The notes: a model not told the origin generated them from the letters alone. Counted from the first letter of the stretch, positions 32,901 through 39,694 are shown. The stretch is 64,000 bases of DNA from an uncultured Candidatus Saccharibacteria bacterium (GCA_938041435.1 CALISR010000002.1:1-64000); one strand, 5' to 3'. Program-made: numbers and translations.

Positions 32901-33426
32901 CGCCTTCTTGCAGGCCGAGGCGCAGACCTTCCGCCCCGAGCAAAAGACCGAGCTCAGCTTTGCCGGCCAAGGAGTGGTGCTAGGTGATGCTCGCCTTACT
33001 GGTACGCTCGATCTTGTCGATATCGACCACACTGCCAATACCATCGCCGTTACAGACTACAAGACGGGCAAGCCCGCTCGCAGCTGGCAGGGCCGCACCG
33101 ATGCCGAGAAGATTAAGCTGCACAAATACCGCCAACAGCTGATGTTCTACGAGCTCCTTGTGCGCCACTCGCGCGACTATGCGCGCTACGACTTTGCCGG
33201 GGCTACGCTGCAGTTCGTCGAGCCAGATAAGGATACGGGCGATATCCACCAGCTTAGCACCAGCTTTTCTCAGGCCGAGCTGGATGAATTCGCTCAGCTC
33301 ATCGCCGCCGTGTGGCACTGCATTACCCACCTTCAGCTGCCCGACACCAGCCACTACCCAGCCACCTACAAAGGTATCCTTGCCTTTGAGGAGGATCTGC
33401 TGCGGCGCATGCAGGAGCGAGAATAG
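29995..33426 (+). CDS. UvrD/Rep-type DNA helicase fused to a PD-(D/E)XK nuclease
   Basis: 1143 residues. Superfamily 1A helicase motifs: Q motif LNNQQRAAVDT, Walker A GPGTGKTELL, Walker B VDEFQDTN, motif III GDDDQAIYSFQGA, motif V TAHKAKGLEFGHVY, motif VI FFVAMTRARDHL. The last ~250 residues carry a RecB-like nuclease core, GTLDLVDIDH ... AVTDYKTGK, giving the D...DxK triad. This is the AddB/RecB-like combination of strand unwinding and end processing in double-strand break repair. The ATG follows GATAAT (29983-29988) by 6 nt; leaderless. It is divergent from the 29434 gene. No recC/addA partner is in the window. Confidence 0.9.
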   Translation: MSEHEFSTRYTHLNNQQRAAVDTIDGPLLVVAGPGTGKTELLSMRAANILRQTDVLPENILCLTFTDSGAAAMRQRLRSIIGADAYRVAIHTFHSFGSEAINHHREYFYHGASRKPTDELGSYEILRGILGKLDHHNPLSSKQNGEFTYLQDISRSISQLKQAGLSSAELRQVIDADEALLAAVEPRLSEVFAAGRISKPMAGKLAPLAGEAAQLPLPPLPPTIPPLADSFSLSLARVIDETLDSGKTTPLTAWRNHWCEKDATGSYVLKDRKRLTKLRALAEVYDAYLTELSAAGLYDYDDMILQLAQALDAQPELRANLEEQYQYIMVDEFQDTNLAQLRILFSLTSSPVHEGRPNIMAVGDDDQAIYSFQGADVSNIHRFRSHYRDVQLIVLTDNYRSSKAILTPARAVITQGGDRLEAVLPELDKTLTAHHQPTQTAVSLAELPTSLAERQWLAQQIRQQIDSGTPPEEIAVLARRHRELVALVPHLQAAGIAINYERRDNILDNPVIQALELLARVIDAIAAGEFPTADSLLPELMAHPAFGFASQDIWQLSLQAWRNHQTWGETMMASPTFQPLMVWLIHMAWQAQHQPLEMVLDDLLGAPQPADSQKTQAAIASAITEYMTQQMAQFDQPISLSTEAAPAVPTVHYRSPLYDYYFSREKLAEQPDAYLACLEALRTLRSRAQEYRGDDETLRLADILDLLSMHRQFKTPITTIRQRTEAHTGRINLMTAHKAKGLEFGHVYIMGAVDSTWGRRVRSPVSLITYPDNLAIAPAGNTYDERLRLFFVAMTRARDHLTISYSTQDDTGKATLPASFLDGVDLTATTIDMPNDVPSLTTQLTTDWQRRLAPVGTPEPDLQQLLQPMLEQYKLSSTHLTAFLDVSRGGPTAFLTNYLLRFPQAPSPHAIYGNAIHHVLQRAHTHLTATGKVRPAEDILGDFEQELNRQPLGPEDFAYFSRKGLDSLSAFLQAEAQTFRPEQKTELSFAGQGVVLGDARLTGTLDLVDIDHTANTIAVTDYKTGKPARSWQGRTDAEKIKLHKYRQQLMFYELLVRHSRDYARYDFAGATLQFVEPDKDTGDIHQLSTSFSQAELDEFAQLIAAVWHCITHLQLPDTSHYPATYKGILAFEEDLLRRMQERE

Positions 33427-33652
33427 CTACTCGCGCGACCATTGTGTCGCAAGTGTTCGTGCGTTCGCTGTACACCCGTGCTGCAACGCGCTGCAGGAGA
33501 GAATTATCTATTCTTATCTTTATCCGATTCTCACAGAGAGCGTACGACTATCTGATTACAATAAGTCCGCCTCGTTTATTCTCTGCTGCAAGTAGTATGC
33601 AAGCGAAACGTAAGAACAAAACGAGAATCTCTGCAAGATAAACGCATATTGA

Positions 33653-33681
33653 TTGACAGACTTGCCGTATATTGGTATATA
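33653..33681 (+). promoter_or_regulatory. Strong promoter of the structured RNA locus
   Basis: TTGACA (33653-33658), 17-nt spacer ending TATATTGG, TATATA (33676-33681). It is the best match in the window to the shared TATTGR promoter type. Transcription would start near 33688. Confidence 0.7.
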
Positions 33682-33822
33682 TAGTAACAGCTCAAAACTG
33701 AGTGGACTCTGTTTTGGCGTCAGATACGCCAAAACTCGAGGCGCTCAGCACGAGAGCGCACTTGAAAAAGGGGTCCACCGATGTCTTTGCCGAAACTTCG
33801 GCGGAGAGGAGGTGAATACCTC

Positions 33823-33957
33823 ATGTTTGCGTACTACGCAAAAACAAGCCCGCAGGGCTTGTACACAATTAAAACAAAGTGTCGTCATTGCGACGCCACT
33901 TTGTTTGTAGACGGACTGCGGGACTACCGCTGTCCGGCGTGTTATAAGGATCTTTAA
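33823..33957 (+). CDS. 44-residue zinc-ribbon protein (possible)
   Basis: An ATG at 33823 follows GGAGGTG at 8 nt. The frame encodes KTKCRHCDATLFVDG and RDYRCPACYKDL, two CxxC pairs 14 residues apart as in rubredoxin-like zinc ribbons. The ribosome site lies in a small hairpin (GAGG ... CCTC), which could hide it. The whole ORF also consists of five consecutive hairpins, including an 11-bp one over the stop codon, so the reading frame could be chance inside a structured RNA. Too short to name. Confidence 0.4.
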   Translation: MFAYYAKTSPQGLYTIKTKCRHCDATLFVDGLRDYRCPACYKDL

Positions 33958-34048
33958 TCCTTATAACAAAAAGAACGGTCAGCCTCACGTGCGAGGCTGA
34001 GAGAGTAGGTAAGTATAGCAGAATAAGGCTATACACCTATCCGTCACT

Positions 34049-34119
34049 GGAGATATGGGGGACAGGCCCCGCCACGTGTGCTTTGCACACGTCGGCAGGT
34101 TCGATTCCTGCTATCTCCG
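34049..34119 (+). ncRNA. tRNA-like cruciform 1, no anticodon loop
   Basis: Acceptor GGAGATA/TATCTCC with discriminator G; D-like hairpin GGGG-ACAGG-CCCC with a GG in the loop; T arm GCAGG-TTCGATT-CCTGC with a canonical TTCRANY loop. In place of an anticodon arm it has an 8-bp hairpin ACGTGTGC-TTT-GCACACGT. The following bases are CTA, not CCA, while the two true tRNAs in this window encode CCA. It lacks an anticodon, so it is a tRNA mimic rather than a translating tRNA. Confidence 0.55.
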
Positions 34120-34381
34120 CTACTGGCAAATGCTCCGCTTTTTTCGCGTAGAGCATTGCTATAGCAACCGCCGCAGGTTACCCCTTATCGGGCAAAGAGG
34201 GGCAAGGCGGTATCGTTGCCACTTGGGAGGCAACGATCGAGAAGTCTCATGTTGCGTGTTTTTATGCCGCGCACCGTCGTGCACCTGCCACGGAGACTTC
34301 TTTAAAACACGTGGGACTCGCGAGATTCACTCGCGCCTTGGCTACCCGCCAGGACGAGCAGAACCGCTTGTAGTCTCTCCT

Positions 34382-34432
34382 GAGCTCCTGCATCCGCATT
34401 ATGCGTTGAGGCAGGAGCTTCTTCCTTTTTTA
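34382..34432 (+). terminator. Terminator of the structured RNA locus
   Basis: AGCTCCTGC (34383-34391) pairs with GCAGGAGCT (34411-34419), with an inner CGCA/TGCG stem, followed by TCTTCCTTTTTT. Confidence 0.9.
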
Positions 34433-34475
34433 GTGCATAACCGTGGTATAGCTGTAAAATTCAGGCGCTCACTAC

Positions 34476-34504
34476 TTGACAATCCTCACTAGGTAGATTA
34501 CAAT
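34476..34504 (+). promoter_or_regulatory. Promoter of the second structured RNA
   Basis: TTGACA (34476-34481), 17-nt spacer, TACAAT (34499-34504), close to consensus. It has no TATTGR element. The start would be near 34511, at the base of the first hairpin. Confidence 0.7.
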
Positions 34505-34510
34505 TATCTC

Positions 34511-34710
34511 TACCCTTACAAGAGGCTCGCCGGATCTGCTCCGGCTTGAGTTTTTGTAAGGAGGTCGGTCGATGGTGACCGACCTGGGATGCCCCGTTTG
34601 GTATAGGGGTACGAGAGGTTTGCTTGTCAATGGCGATAAGCATGTGAGGGTTCTCGTAGCAGGTTCGACTCCTGCCATCCCAGCTATGTGAGCGCCCTCC
34701 AAGGAAATGC
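34511..34710 (+). ncRNA. Second structured RNA with a tRNA-like module
   Basis: It begins with hairpin CCTTACAA ... TTGTAAGG (34514-34561, with an inner CCGG stem). Next comes GGTCGGTC/GACCGACC (34563-34584), the tRNA-like cruciform at 34584-34683 and CCTCCAAGG/CCTTGGAGG (34696-34718). The 3' end is uncertain: further hairpins at 34724-34755 and 34768-34814 have no U tract. AAGGAGG and an ATG at 34571 open a 39-codon frame through the cruciform, which looks like a chance reading of a tRNA-type sequence. Confidence 0.5.
34584..34683 (+). ncRNA. tRNA-like cruciform 2, no anticodon loop
   Basis: Acceptor CTGGGATG/CATCCCAG (8 bp); D-like arm CCCC-GTTTGGTATA-GGGG with GG in the loop; T arm GCAGG-TTCGACT-CCTGC. 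A long arm replaces the anticodon arm: TACGAGA/TCTCGTA (7 bp), an internal loop, then TGCTTGTC/GATAAGCA (8 bp) closed by AATGGC. Two nucleotides, not four or five, separate this arm from the T arm. CTA follows the acceptor. The same architecture as cruciform 1 at 34049. Confidence 0.55.
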
Positions 34711-34847
34711 CTTGGAGGAGTCAACCCCGGAAGGGGGGTGATCTATAATAGATCATGCTCACACCCATCCCCCACGTCCGCGCACCCATTACTACGCATG
34801 CGGGCGTGGGGGCTCTCCCCTGATCAATTGTGTTATAATAGCTTGAT

Positions 34848-35834
34848 ATGACGTCGTTTTGGAATGATTTGCCGCAGCCGTTTTTTGTTTTGGCACCAAT
34901 GGAGGCGGTGACGGATGTGGTGTTTCGCCACGTGGTAGAGCGGGCTGGTGCGCCCGATGTGTTTTTTACTGAGTTTGCTAATGCGACGGGCTGGGTACAC
35001 GCTGGTGACAGGGCAATTGCTGGCCGGCTCGTCAGGACGGACGACGAGTACCCCCTCGTGGCGCAGATCTGGGGTGGCGAGCCAGGTGATATGGAGCAAT
35101 TTGCCCAGCACTGCGCACGCCTGGGCTTTGCAGGGATTGACATCAACATGGGCTGCCCCGCCAAGAGTGCCATCAAGAGCGGGGGTGCAGCGCTGATTCG
35201 CAATCCAGACGTTGCGGTAGCCGCTATCGCCGCGGCCAAGACGGCTGGCTTGCCAGTCAGCGTGAAGACCCGCCTTGGCTACAGCACTATCGACGAGTGG
35301 CGGGCGTGGCTCACGACGCTGCTTCAGCAAGATATTGTCAATCTGACCGTTCACCTACGCACCAAGAAGGAGATGAGCAAGGTAGCGGCGCACTATGAGC
35401 TCATCGATGATATCGTGGCGCTGCGCGATGCGATCGCGCCGCAGACACTGCTCACCATCAATGGCGATATTCGCGATCGGGCGCATGGCATGGCGCTGGT
35501 GGCAGCTCACCCGGGCGTCAATGGGGTGATGATTGGCCGTGGGGTGTTTGCCGATCCATTTTGCTTTGCGCCGCACGCCGATGGTGTCGCGCAGGGTAGT
35601 AGTTCTCTGGCGCAGCGCAACTTCGCCCTCCTTCGCTACCACCTTGATCTTTTCGACCACTGGCAGCCACGGCTCGGCCGGCCATACGAGACGCTCAAAC
35701 GCTTCTACAAGATCTACATCCGCGATTTCGACGGTGCGAAGGAGCTGCGCGACCAGCTGATGCACACCACCAGCACGGCCGAGGCGCGGCACGTCATCCA
35801 CCAGTGGCATGAAGCGATGTCTGTGTCTGAGTAG
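34848..35834 (+). CDS. dus: tRNA-dihydrouridine synthase
   Basis: Flavoenzyme that reduces uridine to dihydrouridine in the tRNA D loop, using NADPH. 328 residues forming a TIM barrel: FMN-binding LAPMEAVTDVVFRHVV, QIWGGEPGDME, catalytic Cys in INMGCPAKSAIKSGGAA, VKTRLGYS, VHLRTKKEM (family HxRTxxQ) and IGRGVFADPF. A C-terminal helical domain for tRNA follows. The Dus subtype cannot be fixed. The ATG lies 8 nt after TATAAT (34834-34839) with no ribosome site; leaderless. Confidence 0.93.
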   Translation: MTSFWNDLPQPFFVLAPMEAVTDVVFRHVVERAGAPDVFFTEFANATGWVHAGDRAIAGRLVRTDDEYPLVAQIWGGEPGDMEQFAQHCARLGFAGIDINMGCPAKSAIKSGGAALIRNPDVAVAAIAAAKTAGLPVSVKTRLGYSTIDEWRAWLTTLLQQDIVNLTVHLRTKKEMSKVAAHYELIDDIVALRDAIAPQTLLTINGDIRDRAHGMALVAAHPGVNGVMIGRGVFADPFCFAPHADGVAQGSSSLAQRNFALLRYHLDLFDHWQPRLGRPYETLKRFYKIYIRDFDGAKELRDQLMHTTSTAEARHVIHQWHEAMSVSE

Positions 35835-35951
35835 CTCGTTCTTGCTATGCTTGATCCTCGTATTGTCATGAGGGCCACCTAGAGCGATGGTTCTCTAATG
35901 ACATGGGCAGGGTAGTGATGCGTGAGGTATCCTTATTCTGCGAAGCAAGAA

Positions 35952-36893
35952 TTATGTAAGCACGGTCACTGTCATGCGTGGGCCGCACAGCGCCATGATA
36001 GCAGCGAGGTTGTAATAGAGCATAGCAGTGGTAGCATACTGCTGGGCAGTTAGATCGCCCGGGTAGAGCGCCTCGGCTGAGGGCGCAAAGGCCCATGTGT
36101 CGATATTGAAGGCTTGGTACCGCTGATCGAACTCCTGCGCTAAGGCCTGGCGGTCGAGCGTTGTCTTAGTGCGTTGATTCATCACCACTGCTGCCTCATG
36201 GTGGTTGCCGCGCAATATATCGGTATGGGCACCAGTGGGCTCAGCACTCTTTGCTAGCTGCGCGTCGACCATTGCCACAAGATCGTTGCCACTAGCCATA
36301 ACAAGCTTGGACTCATCTGCTGCATGGCGAATGATCTGCTGGTGGGCTTCGTCGCTACTATCGCTACCAAGACCAAGCTTAGTGGCTAGGCTGCGCAATT
36401 GCTCACCATGCTGAGCAATGATGGTAAAGATAGCGCCCACCTTGTCGGCTGCTGCGCAGCCAGCATCTTCGCCATGAGCATAGTCATCCCGATGGACGTG
36501 CACCGTCGCGGGTATCTGGCCAATCCGCCCCATGACGCGCGCATTCGCTTCATTAATAGCATCGCTATTACCACGTACCAGCCGATCCGTCACTAGGTAG
36601 AGCAAGCCACCGCCTGCACCATTTGGCACTGCTTCTACTGTGCTGCCGGGCCGACCATCCATGCACGCGCCAATGATATTCTGCGTTGCTGGCAGATAGT
36701 ACTCGCCGAGCCGCTGGACAAACTCTGCTGCGCGAGACCACTCTGGTGTATCGAGCTTACCAAGGCCATATTCGTTGCCTAGCTGATAGGATACAACAGA
36801 CTGCTCATAGCAATCACTTGTCGTCTTCTTATTATCTCGATAATCATATGTCCCCTTTGGTAATGATGGATGGGGAGGATAAAATTCCGTCAT
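35952..36893 (-). CDS. Carbonic-anhydrase-like protein, cadmium type (CDCA)
   Basis: 313 residues from the ATG at 36893. The segments IIGACMDGRPGSTVEAVPNG, then AGGGLLYL, and HVHRDDYAHGEDAGCAAADK place a Cys, a His and a second Cys in the order of the metal ligands of cadmium/beta-type carbonic anhydrases (C...H....GC). I recall proteins of this kind annotated as cadmium carbonic anhydrase in CPR genomes. The rest is helical and unfamiliar (ATKLGLGSDSSDEAHQQIIR). It lies 43 nt downstream of atpC on the same strand. Enzyme activity is not certain. Confidence 0.5.
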   Translation of the reverse strand: MTEFYPPHPSLPKGTYDYRDNKKTTSDCYEQSVVSYQLGNEYGLGKLDTPEWSRAAEFVQRLGEYYLPATQNIIGACMDGRPGSTVEAVPNGAGGGLLYLVTDRLVRGNSDAINEANARVMGRIGQIPATVHVHRDDYAHGEDAGCAAADKVGAIFTIIAQHGEQLRSLATKLGLGSDSSDEAHQQIIRHAADESKLVMASGNDLVAMVDAQLAKSAEPTGAHTDILRGNHHEAAVVMNQRTKTTLDRQALAQEFDQRYQAFNIDTWAFAPSAEALYPGDLTAQQYATTAMLYYNLAAIMALCGPRMTVTVLT

Positions 36894-36936
36894 TATGCTG
36901 CTGCCTCTCTGCGGCTATCTCTGTTATCCTAATATT

Positions 36937-37368
36937 TTATACGCGGTGCTTGTTGTGGCGTCGGCGCAGGCCAGCCACCTTGAGACGCACGGCATGGCGG
37001 TCGACCAGTTGGTGCGCTTTTTCGAGCTCCACCTGGGTGCTAGCATTGTCGCGCTGCTTGAGAGCGCGCTCAAGGGCGGCTTTGCTCTCGGCCTCAATGA
37101 TGTCGTCACCATGCTCGGCTTCGTCGACCAAAATACGTACCTTTGTTTGGCTAATCTCGACTACCCCACCAGAGATAGCAAAGTACTCCAGCTGGTCGTC
37201 ACTGTCGTCCTTGGCGCGACGCACCGCCACAACACCCGGCACTGCCAGGGTTACCAGTGGTTCGTGCCCCGGGAAGACCGCAATCTGCCCATCCGGCGTC
37301 GGCAGCATCACCTCATACACAGTCTCGTGCAGCTTGCTACCAGTCAGTGTCACAAGTTCTAAATCCAT
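36937..37368 (-). CDS. atpC: ATP synthase F1 subunit epsilon
   Basis: 143 residues. The N-terminal beta sandwich (LELVTLTGSKLHETVYEVML then PTPDGQIAVFPGHEPLVT) is the conserved epsilon domain; the C-terminal helical hairpin (AALERALKQRDNASTQ) can brake ATP hydrolysis. It is cut off from atpD by about 950 bp containing two terminators and another gene. Its own -10 box (TATAGT on the minus strand, 37376-37381) is 7 nt before the ATG, so it is transcribed separately and without a leader. Confidence 0.93.
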   Translation of the reverse strand: MDLELVTLTGSKLHETVYEVMLPTPDGQIAVFPGHEPLVTLAVPGVVAVRRAKDDSDDQLEYFAISGGVVEISQTKVRILVDEAEHGDDIIEAESKAALERALKQRDNASTQVELEKAHQLVDRHAVRLKVAGLRRRHNKHRV

Positions 37369-37432
37369 AGCCTTACTATAGCAGAGTAGCAGAGAAAAAG
37401 CGAGGTAGAAGACGAGGTGATTTTACTCCAAG

Positions 37433-37486
37433 CAAGAGAAAAGGGCGGGGAGCAGCAAGCCACATGGCGCTGCTCAACCCGCCCTT
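37433..37486 (-). terminator. Terminator of the inserted 37511 gene
   Basis: Minus strand AAGGGCGGG pairs with CCCGCCCTT and inner GAGCAGC with GCTGCTC, followed by TTCTCTT. Separates the inserted gene from atpC. Confidence 0.75.
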
Positions 37487-37510
37487 GGTGGATAGGGACA
37501 ACCTGCGAAG

Positions 37511-37837
37511 CTAGACAGAAAGCCCCCAGGCAAGGAGGGAGATGAAAATCCCTCCAACGGCGGCCGCCGCAATCAGCAGCAGCCCCAGCGCCTTCGGCAG
37601 GCGCCGGCCTGCCACGATGGCTCCTCCGAAGAGGAGCCACGTGATATACATCACGAGCCAGGGCAGCTCGTGAACCCCAAATACCGTCCCACCGAAGTGG
37701 AACAGCATGAGATAACTGCCAAGCGGTACACCCGCCCAGGCAGCTACTCCAATCACCCAGAATGGCGCAATGCTGCGCGCCTTTCTGGCTTCGCGGCGCA
37801 TGGAACGACTGTCCCATGCGCTCTTCCTGTTGTGCAT
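37511..37837 (-). CDS. Membrane protein inserted between atpD and atpC
   Basis: 108 residues, ATG at 37837 with AAGGAGAA upstream (the longer frame to 37918 has no ribosome site). A basic N-terminus (RKSAWDSRSMRREARKARS) precedes three hydrophobic segments (IAPFWVIGVAAWAGVPLGSY; LPWLVMYITWLLFGGAIVAG; KALGLLLIAAAAVGGIFISL). GC-richer than the atp genes, with its own Shine-Dalgarno sequence and terminator, which suggests a late insertion. No known family. Confidence 0.6.
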   Translation of the reverse strand: MHNRKSAWDSRSMRREARKARSIAPFWVIGVAAWAGVPLGSYLMLFHFGGTVFGVHELPWLVMYITWLLFGGAIVAGRRLPKALGLLLIAAAAVGGIFISLLAWGLSV

Positions 37838-38239
37838 GAGAGTTCTCCTTCCATGCAATCTGGGAGCGCTGGTCGCCCCACCACCCTCAAGTGTGCCATA
37901 TTTGATTGGGTAAGTCAAAGTGTCCGCCTGGCATAAAGAAGTCAGCTAAGCTCCTCACATTCTTATCTCGTCATACTCTTCTCTCTAAGCAGTAGCTACT
38001 CATCTCGCATTGGTGCTTAATTATCCATCGCCACAATACACACTTTATGCGACGTTTTTGCACCCACGTATCTTACGATATCTTATCAAGACAGGCTCGC
38101 GTCATTTTGTTTTATAATCTGGCTTTCTTACACTCAGCAATGCACTTCTTTTTTATACAAAAAATAGAAAGAATAATTGTTGCAACAGAGAAAACAGAGG
38201 CAACACAGCGGATTACGTAACTCACCCTCTTTTATGAAA
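37838..38239. other. Gene-free stretch between atpD and the inserted gene
   Basis: No gene is seen. On the minus strand TTGACT with a 17-nt spacer before CACACT, near 37925-37900, is a weak promoter candidate for the 37511 gene. The rest is AT-rich without recognisable structure. Confidence 0.4.
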
Positions 38240-38290
38240 ATACAAGAAAAACAGCAGCCAACACAGAGAGAATATCTCGGTTGGCTGCTG
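38240..38290 (-). terminator. Terminator after atpD
   Basis: Minus strand CAGCAGCCAAC pairs perfectly with GTTGGCTGCTG (38252-38290) and is followed by TTTTTCTTG. It ends the main ATP synthase operon before atpC. Confidence 0.85.
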
Positions 38291-38314
38291 CCGTGTAAGG
38301 ATGTGCAGAGAGTG

Positions 38315-39694
38315 CTAGTCTTGCTTCTCGCTCAGTGGCACTGGCGACATGTAGAACCAGTTCTCTGGCTTGTCGTCATACTTGCCACTCAGGATATCCT
38401 TGGCATCGCGGATAGTGTCAGCGAGCTTGAAGTAGCTGCCGGGGTTGCCGGTAAATTGCTCGGCAACGTGGAATGGCTGCGCCAAGAAGCGCTGCAAGCG
38501 GCGGGCTCGGGCAACGATCTGCTTCTGGTCGTCGCTCAGCTCTTCCATACCCAGGATAGCAATGATGTCCTGCAATTCTTTATATTGCTGCAAGACGCGC
38601 TGCACTTCGCGAGCCACCTGATAGTGCTCCTCGCCAACCACCTCTGGGTCGAGCGAGTTAGAGCTGGAGTCGAGCACGTCCACCGCTGGGTAGATACCAA
38701 TCTCCGTCAGGGCGCGGTTCATCACGATGGTGGCATCAAGGTGGGCAAAGGTAGTGGCTGGCGCTGGGTCGGTCAGGTCGTCGGCTGGCACATACACGGC
38801 CTGAACAGAGGTAATCGAGCCCTTCTTGGTGCTGGTAATACGCTCTTGCAACGCACCCATCTCCTGCTGCAGGTTCGGCTGGTAACCTACCGCACTTGGC
38901 AAACGGCCGAGCAGAGCAGACACCTCAGCACCAGCCTGTGTAAAGCGGAAGATATTGTCGACGAAGAGCAGCACATCCTTACCTTCGTCGCGGAAGGCCT
39001 CGGCCATTGCCAGGCCAGCAAGCGCCACCCGCAAACGTGCCCCCGGTGGTTCGTTCATCTGGCCAAAGACAAGTGATGTCTTATCTAACACGCCAGCATC
39101 CTTCATCTCGTGGTAGAGGTCGTTGCCCTCACGGGTGCGCTCACCCACACCAGCAAAGACAGAGTTACCACTGTGGAACTTCGCGATGTTGTTGATCAGC
39201 TCCTGAATGAGCACGGTCTTACCCACACCAGCACCAGCAAAGAGCCCAGCCTTACCACCCTTGGTGAGTGGCGCAATGAGGTCGATCACCTTGATGCCAG
39301 TCTCGAGGATCTCGGTCTTGTTGGATTGCTCGGTGAGAGTAGGGGGCTCGGCATGGATGGGCGCACGCTGCACATCATCGGCTACTGGCTCGCCATCGAT
39401 CGGCTCGCCCACCACATTAAACATCCGCCCTTGCGTTGCTTCGCCCACAGGTACGCGGATCGGCGCACCAGTTGCAATTACTGCCTGGCCACGCTTGAGG
39501 CCGTCGGTCGATTGCAGACTGATGGTTCGCACCGTTTGCTCGTCAAGGTGCTGTGCTACCTCAAGCGTCAGCGTCTGGCCATCACGCTCGACGTGCAGGG
39601 CGTCGTAGATAGCTGGCAGCTCCACCTCGCGGTCGAACTCAACATCCACCACCACACCCATGATCTGGATGATTTTTCCTTGGTTTTTACTCAT
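38315..39694 (-). CDS. atpD: ATP synthase F1 subunit beta
   Basis: Catalytic subunit, 459 residues. Walker A GGAGVGKTVL-type sequence reads AGAGVGKTVLIQELINN; catalytic Glu in VFAGVGERTREGNDLY; Walker B VLLFVDNIFRFTQAGAEVSA; LGRLPSAVGYQPNL and the DELSEED-loop region (GMEELSDDQKQIVARAR) are present. Ribosome site GAGGAGAA before the ATG. Last gene of the main operon, followed by a terminator. Confidence 0.97.
   Translation of the reverse strand: MSKNQGKIIQIMGVVVDVEFDREVELPAIYDALHVERDGQTLTLEVAQHLDEQTVRTISLQSTDGLKRGQAVIATGAPIRVPVGEATQGRMFNVVGEPIDGEPVADDVQRAPIHAEPPTLTEQSNKTEILETGIKVIDLIAPLTKGGKAGLFAGAGVGKTVLIQELINNIAKFHSGNSVFAGVGERTREGNDLYHEMKDAGVLDKTSLVFGQMNEPPGARLRVALAGLAMAEAFRDEGKDVLLFVDNIFRFTQAGAEVSALLGRLPSAVGYQPNLQQEMGALQERITSTKKGSITSVQAVYVPADDLTDPAPATTFAHLDATIVMNRALTEIGIYPAVDVLDSSSNSLDPEVVGEEHYQVAREVQRVLQQYKELQDIIAILGMEELSDDQKQIVARARRLQRFLAQPFHVAEQFTGNPGSYFKLADTIRDAKDILSGKYDDKPENWFYMSPVPLSEKQD

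Larger units (their letters stand above)
33688..34432 (+). ncRNA. Large structured RNA of about 745 nt, family unknown
   Basis: From the promoter to a strong terminator almost every segment folds into a local hairpin: 33711-33735 (10 bp), 33741-33759 (6), 33826-33842 (7), 33844-33862 (8), 33874-33904 (8+4 around a mismatch), 33912-33936 (5+4), 33941-33967 (11), 33979-34000 (8), 34006-34039 (5+7), a tRNA-like cruciform 34049-34119, 34129-34157 (7), 34168-34210, 34212-34237 (9), 34240-34301 (9), 34319-34335 (6) and the terminator. I do not recognise tmRNA, RNase P, 6S or SRP motifs. It may be one large ornate RNA or a chain of processed small RNAs. A 44-codon ORF lies inside. Confidence 0.6.

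Noticed and set aside
33688..34432. tmRNA or RNase P RNA gene
   Set aside because: The acceptor and T arm at 34049-34119 are local partners, no tag frame follows the tmRNA plan, and the RNase P core motifs (for example GAGGAAAGTCC) are absent.
34055..34492. 145-codon frame through the structured RNA region
   Set aside because: It starts inside the first tRNA-like element, crosses the terminator at 34382-34432 and the promoter at 34476, has odd composition (many Cys, Arg, His) and no ribosome site that fits.
34584..34683. Selenocysteine tRNA or intron-containing tRNA
   Set aside because: The 8-bp acceptor and T arm resemble tRNA-Sec, but there is no 7-nt anticodon loop with TCA, no class II variable arm, and only 2 nt between the middle arm and the T arm. 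A canonical intron position cannot be built.
38177..39076. 300-codon plus-strand frame opposite atpD
   Set aside because: It is the antisense shadow of atpD, without a ribosome site, and reads through the atpD terminator.
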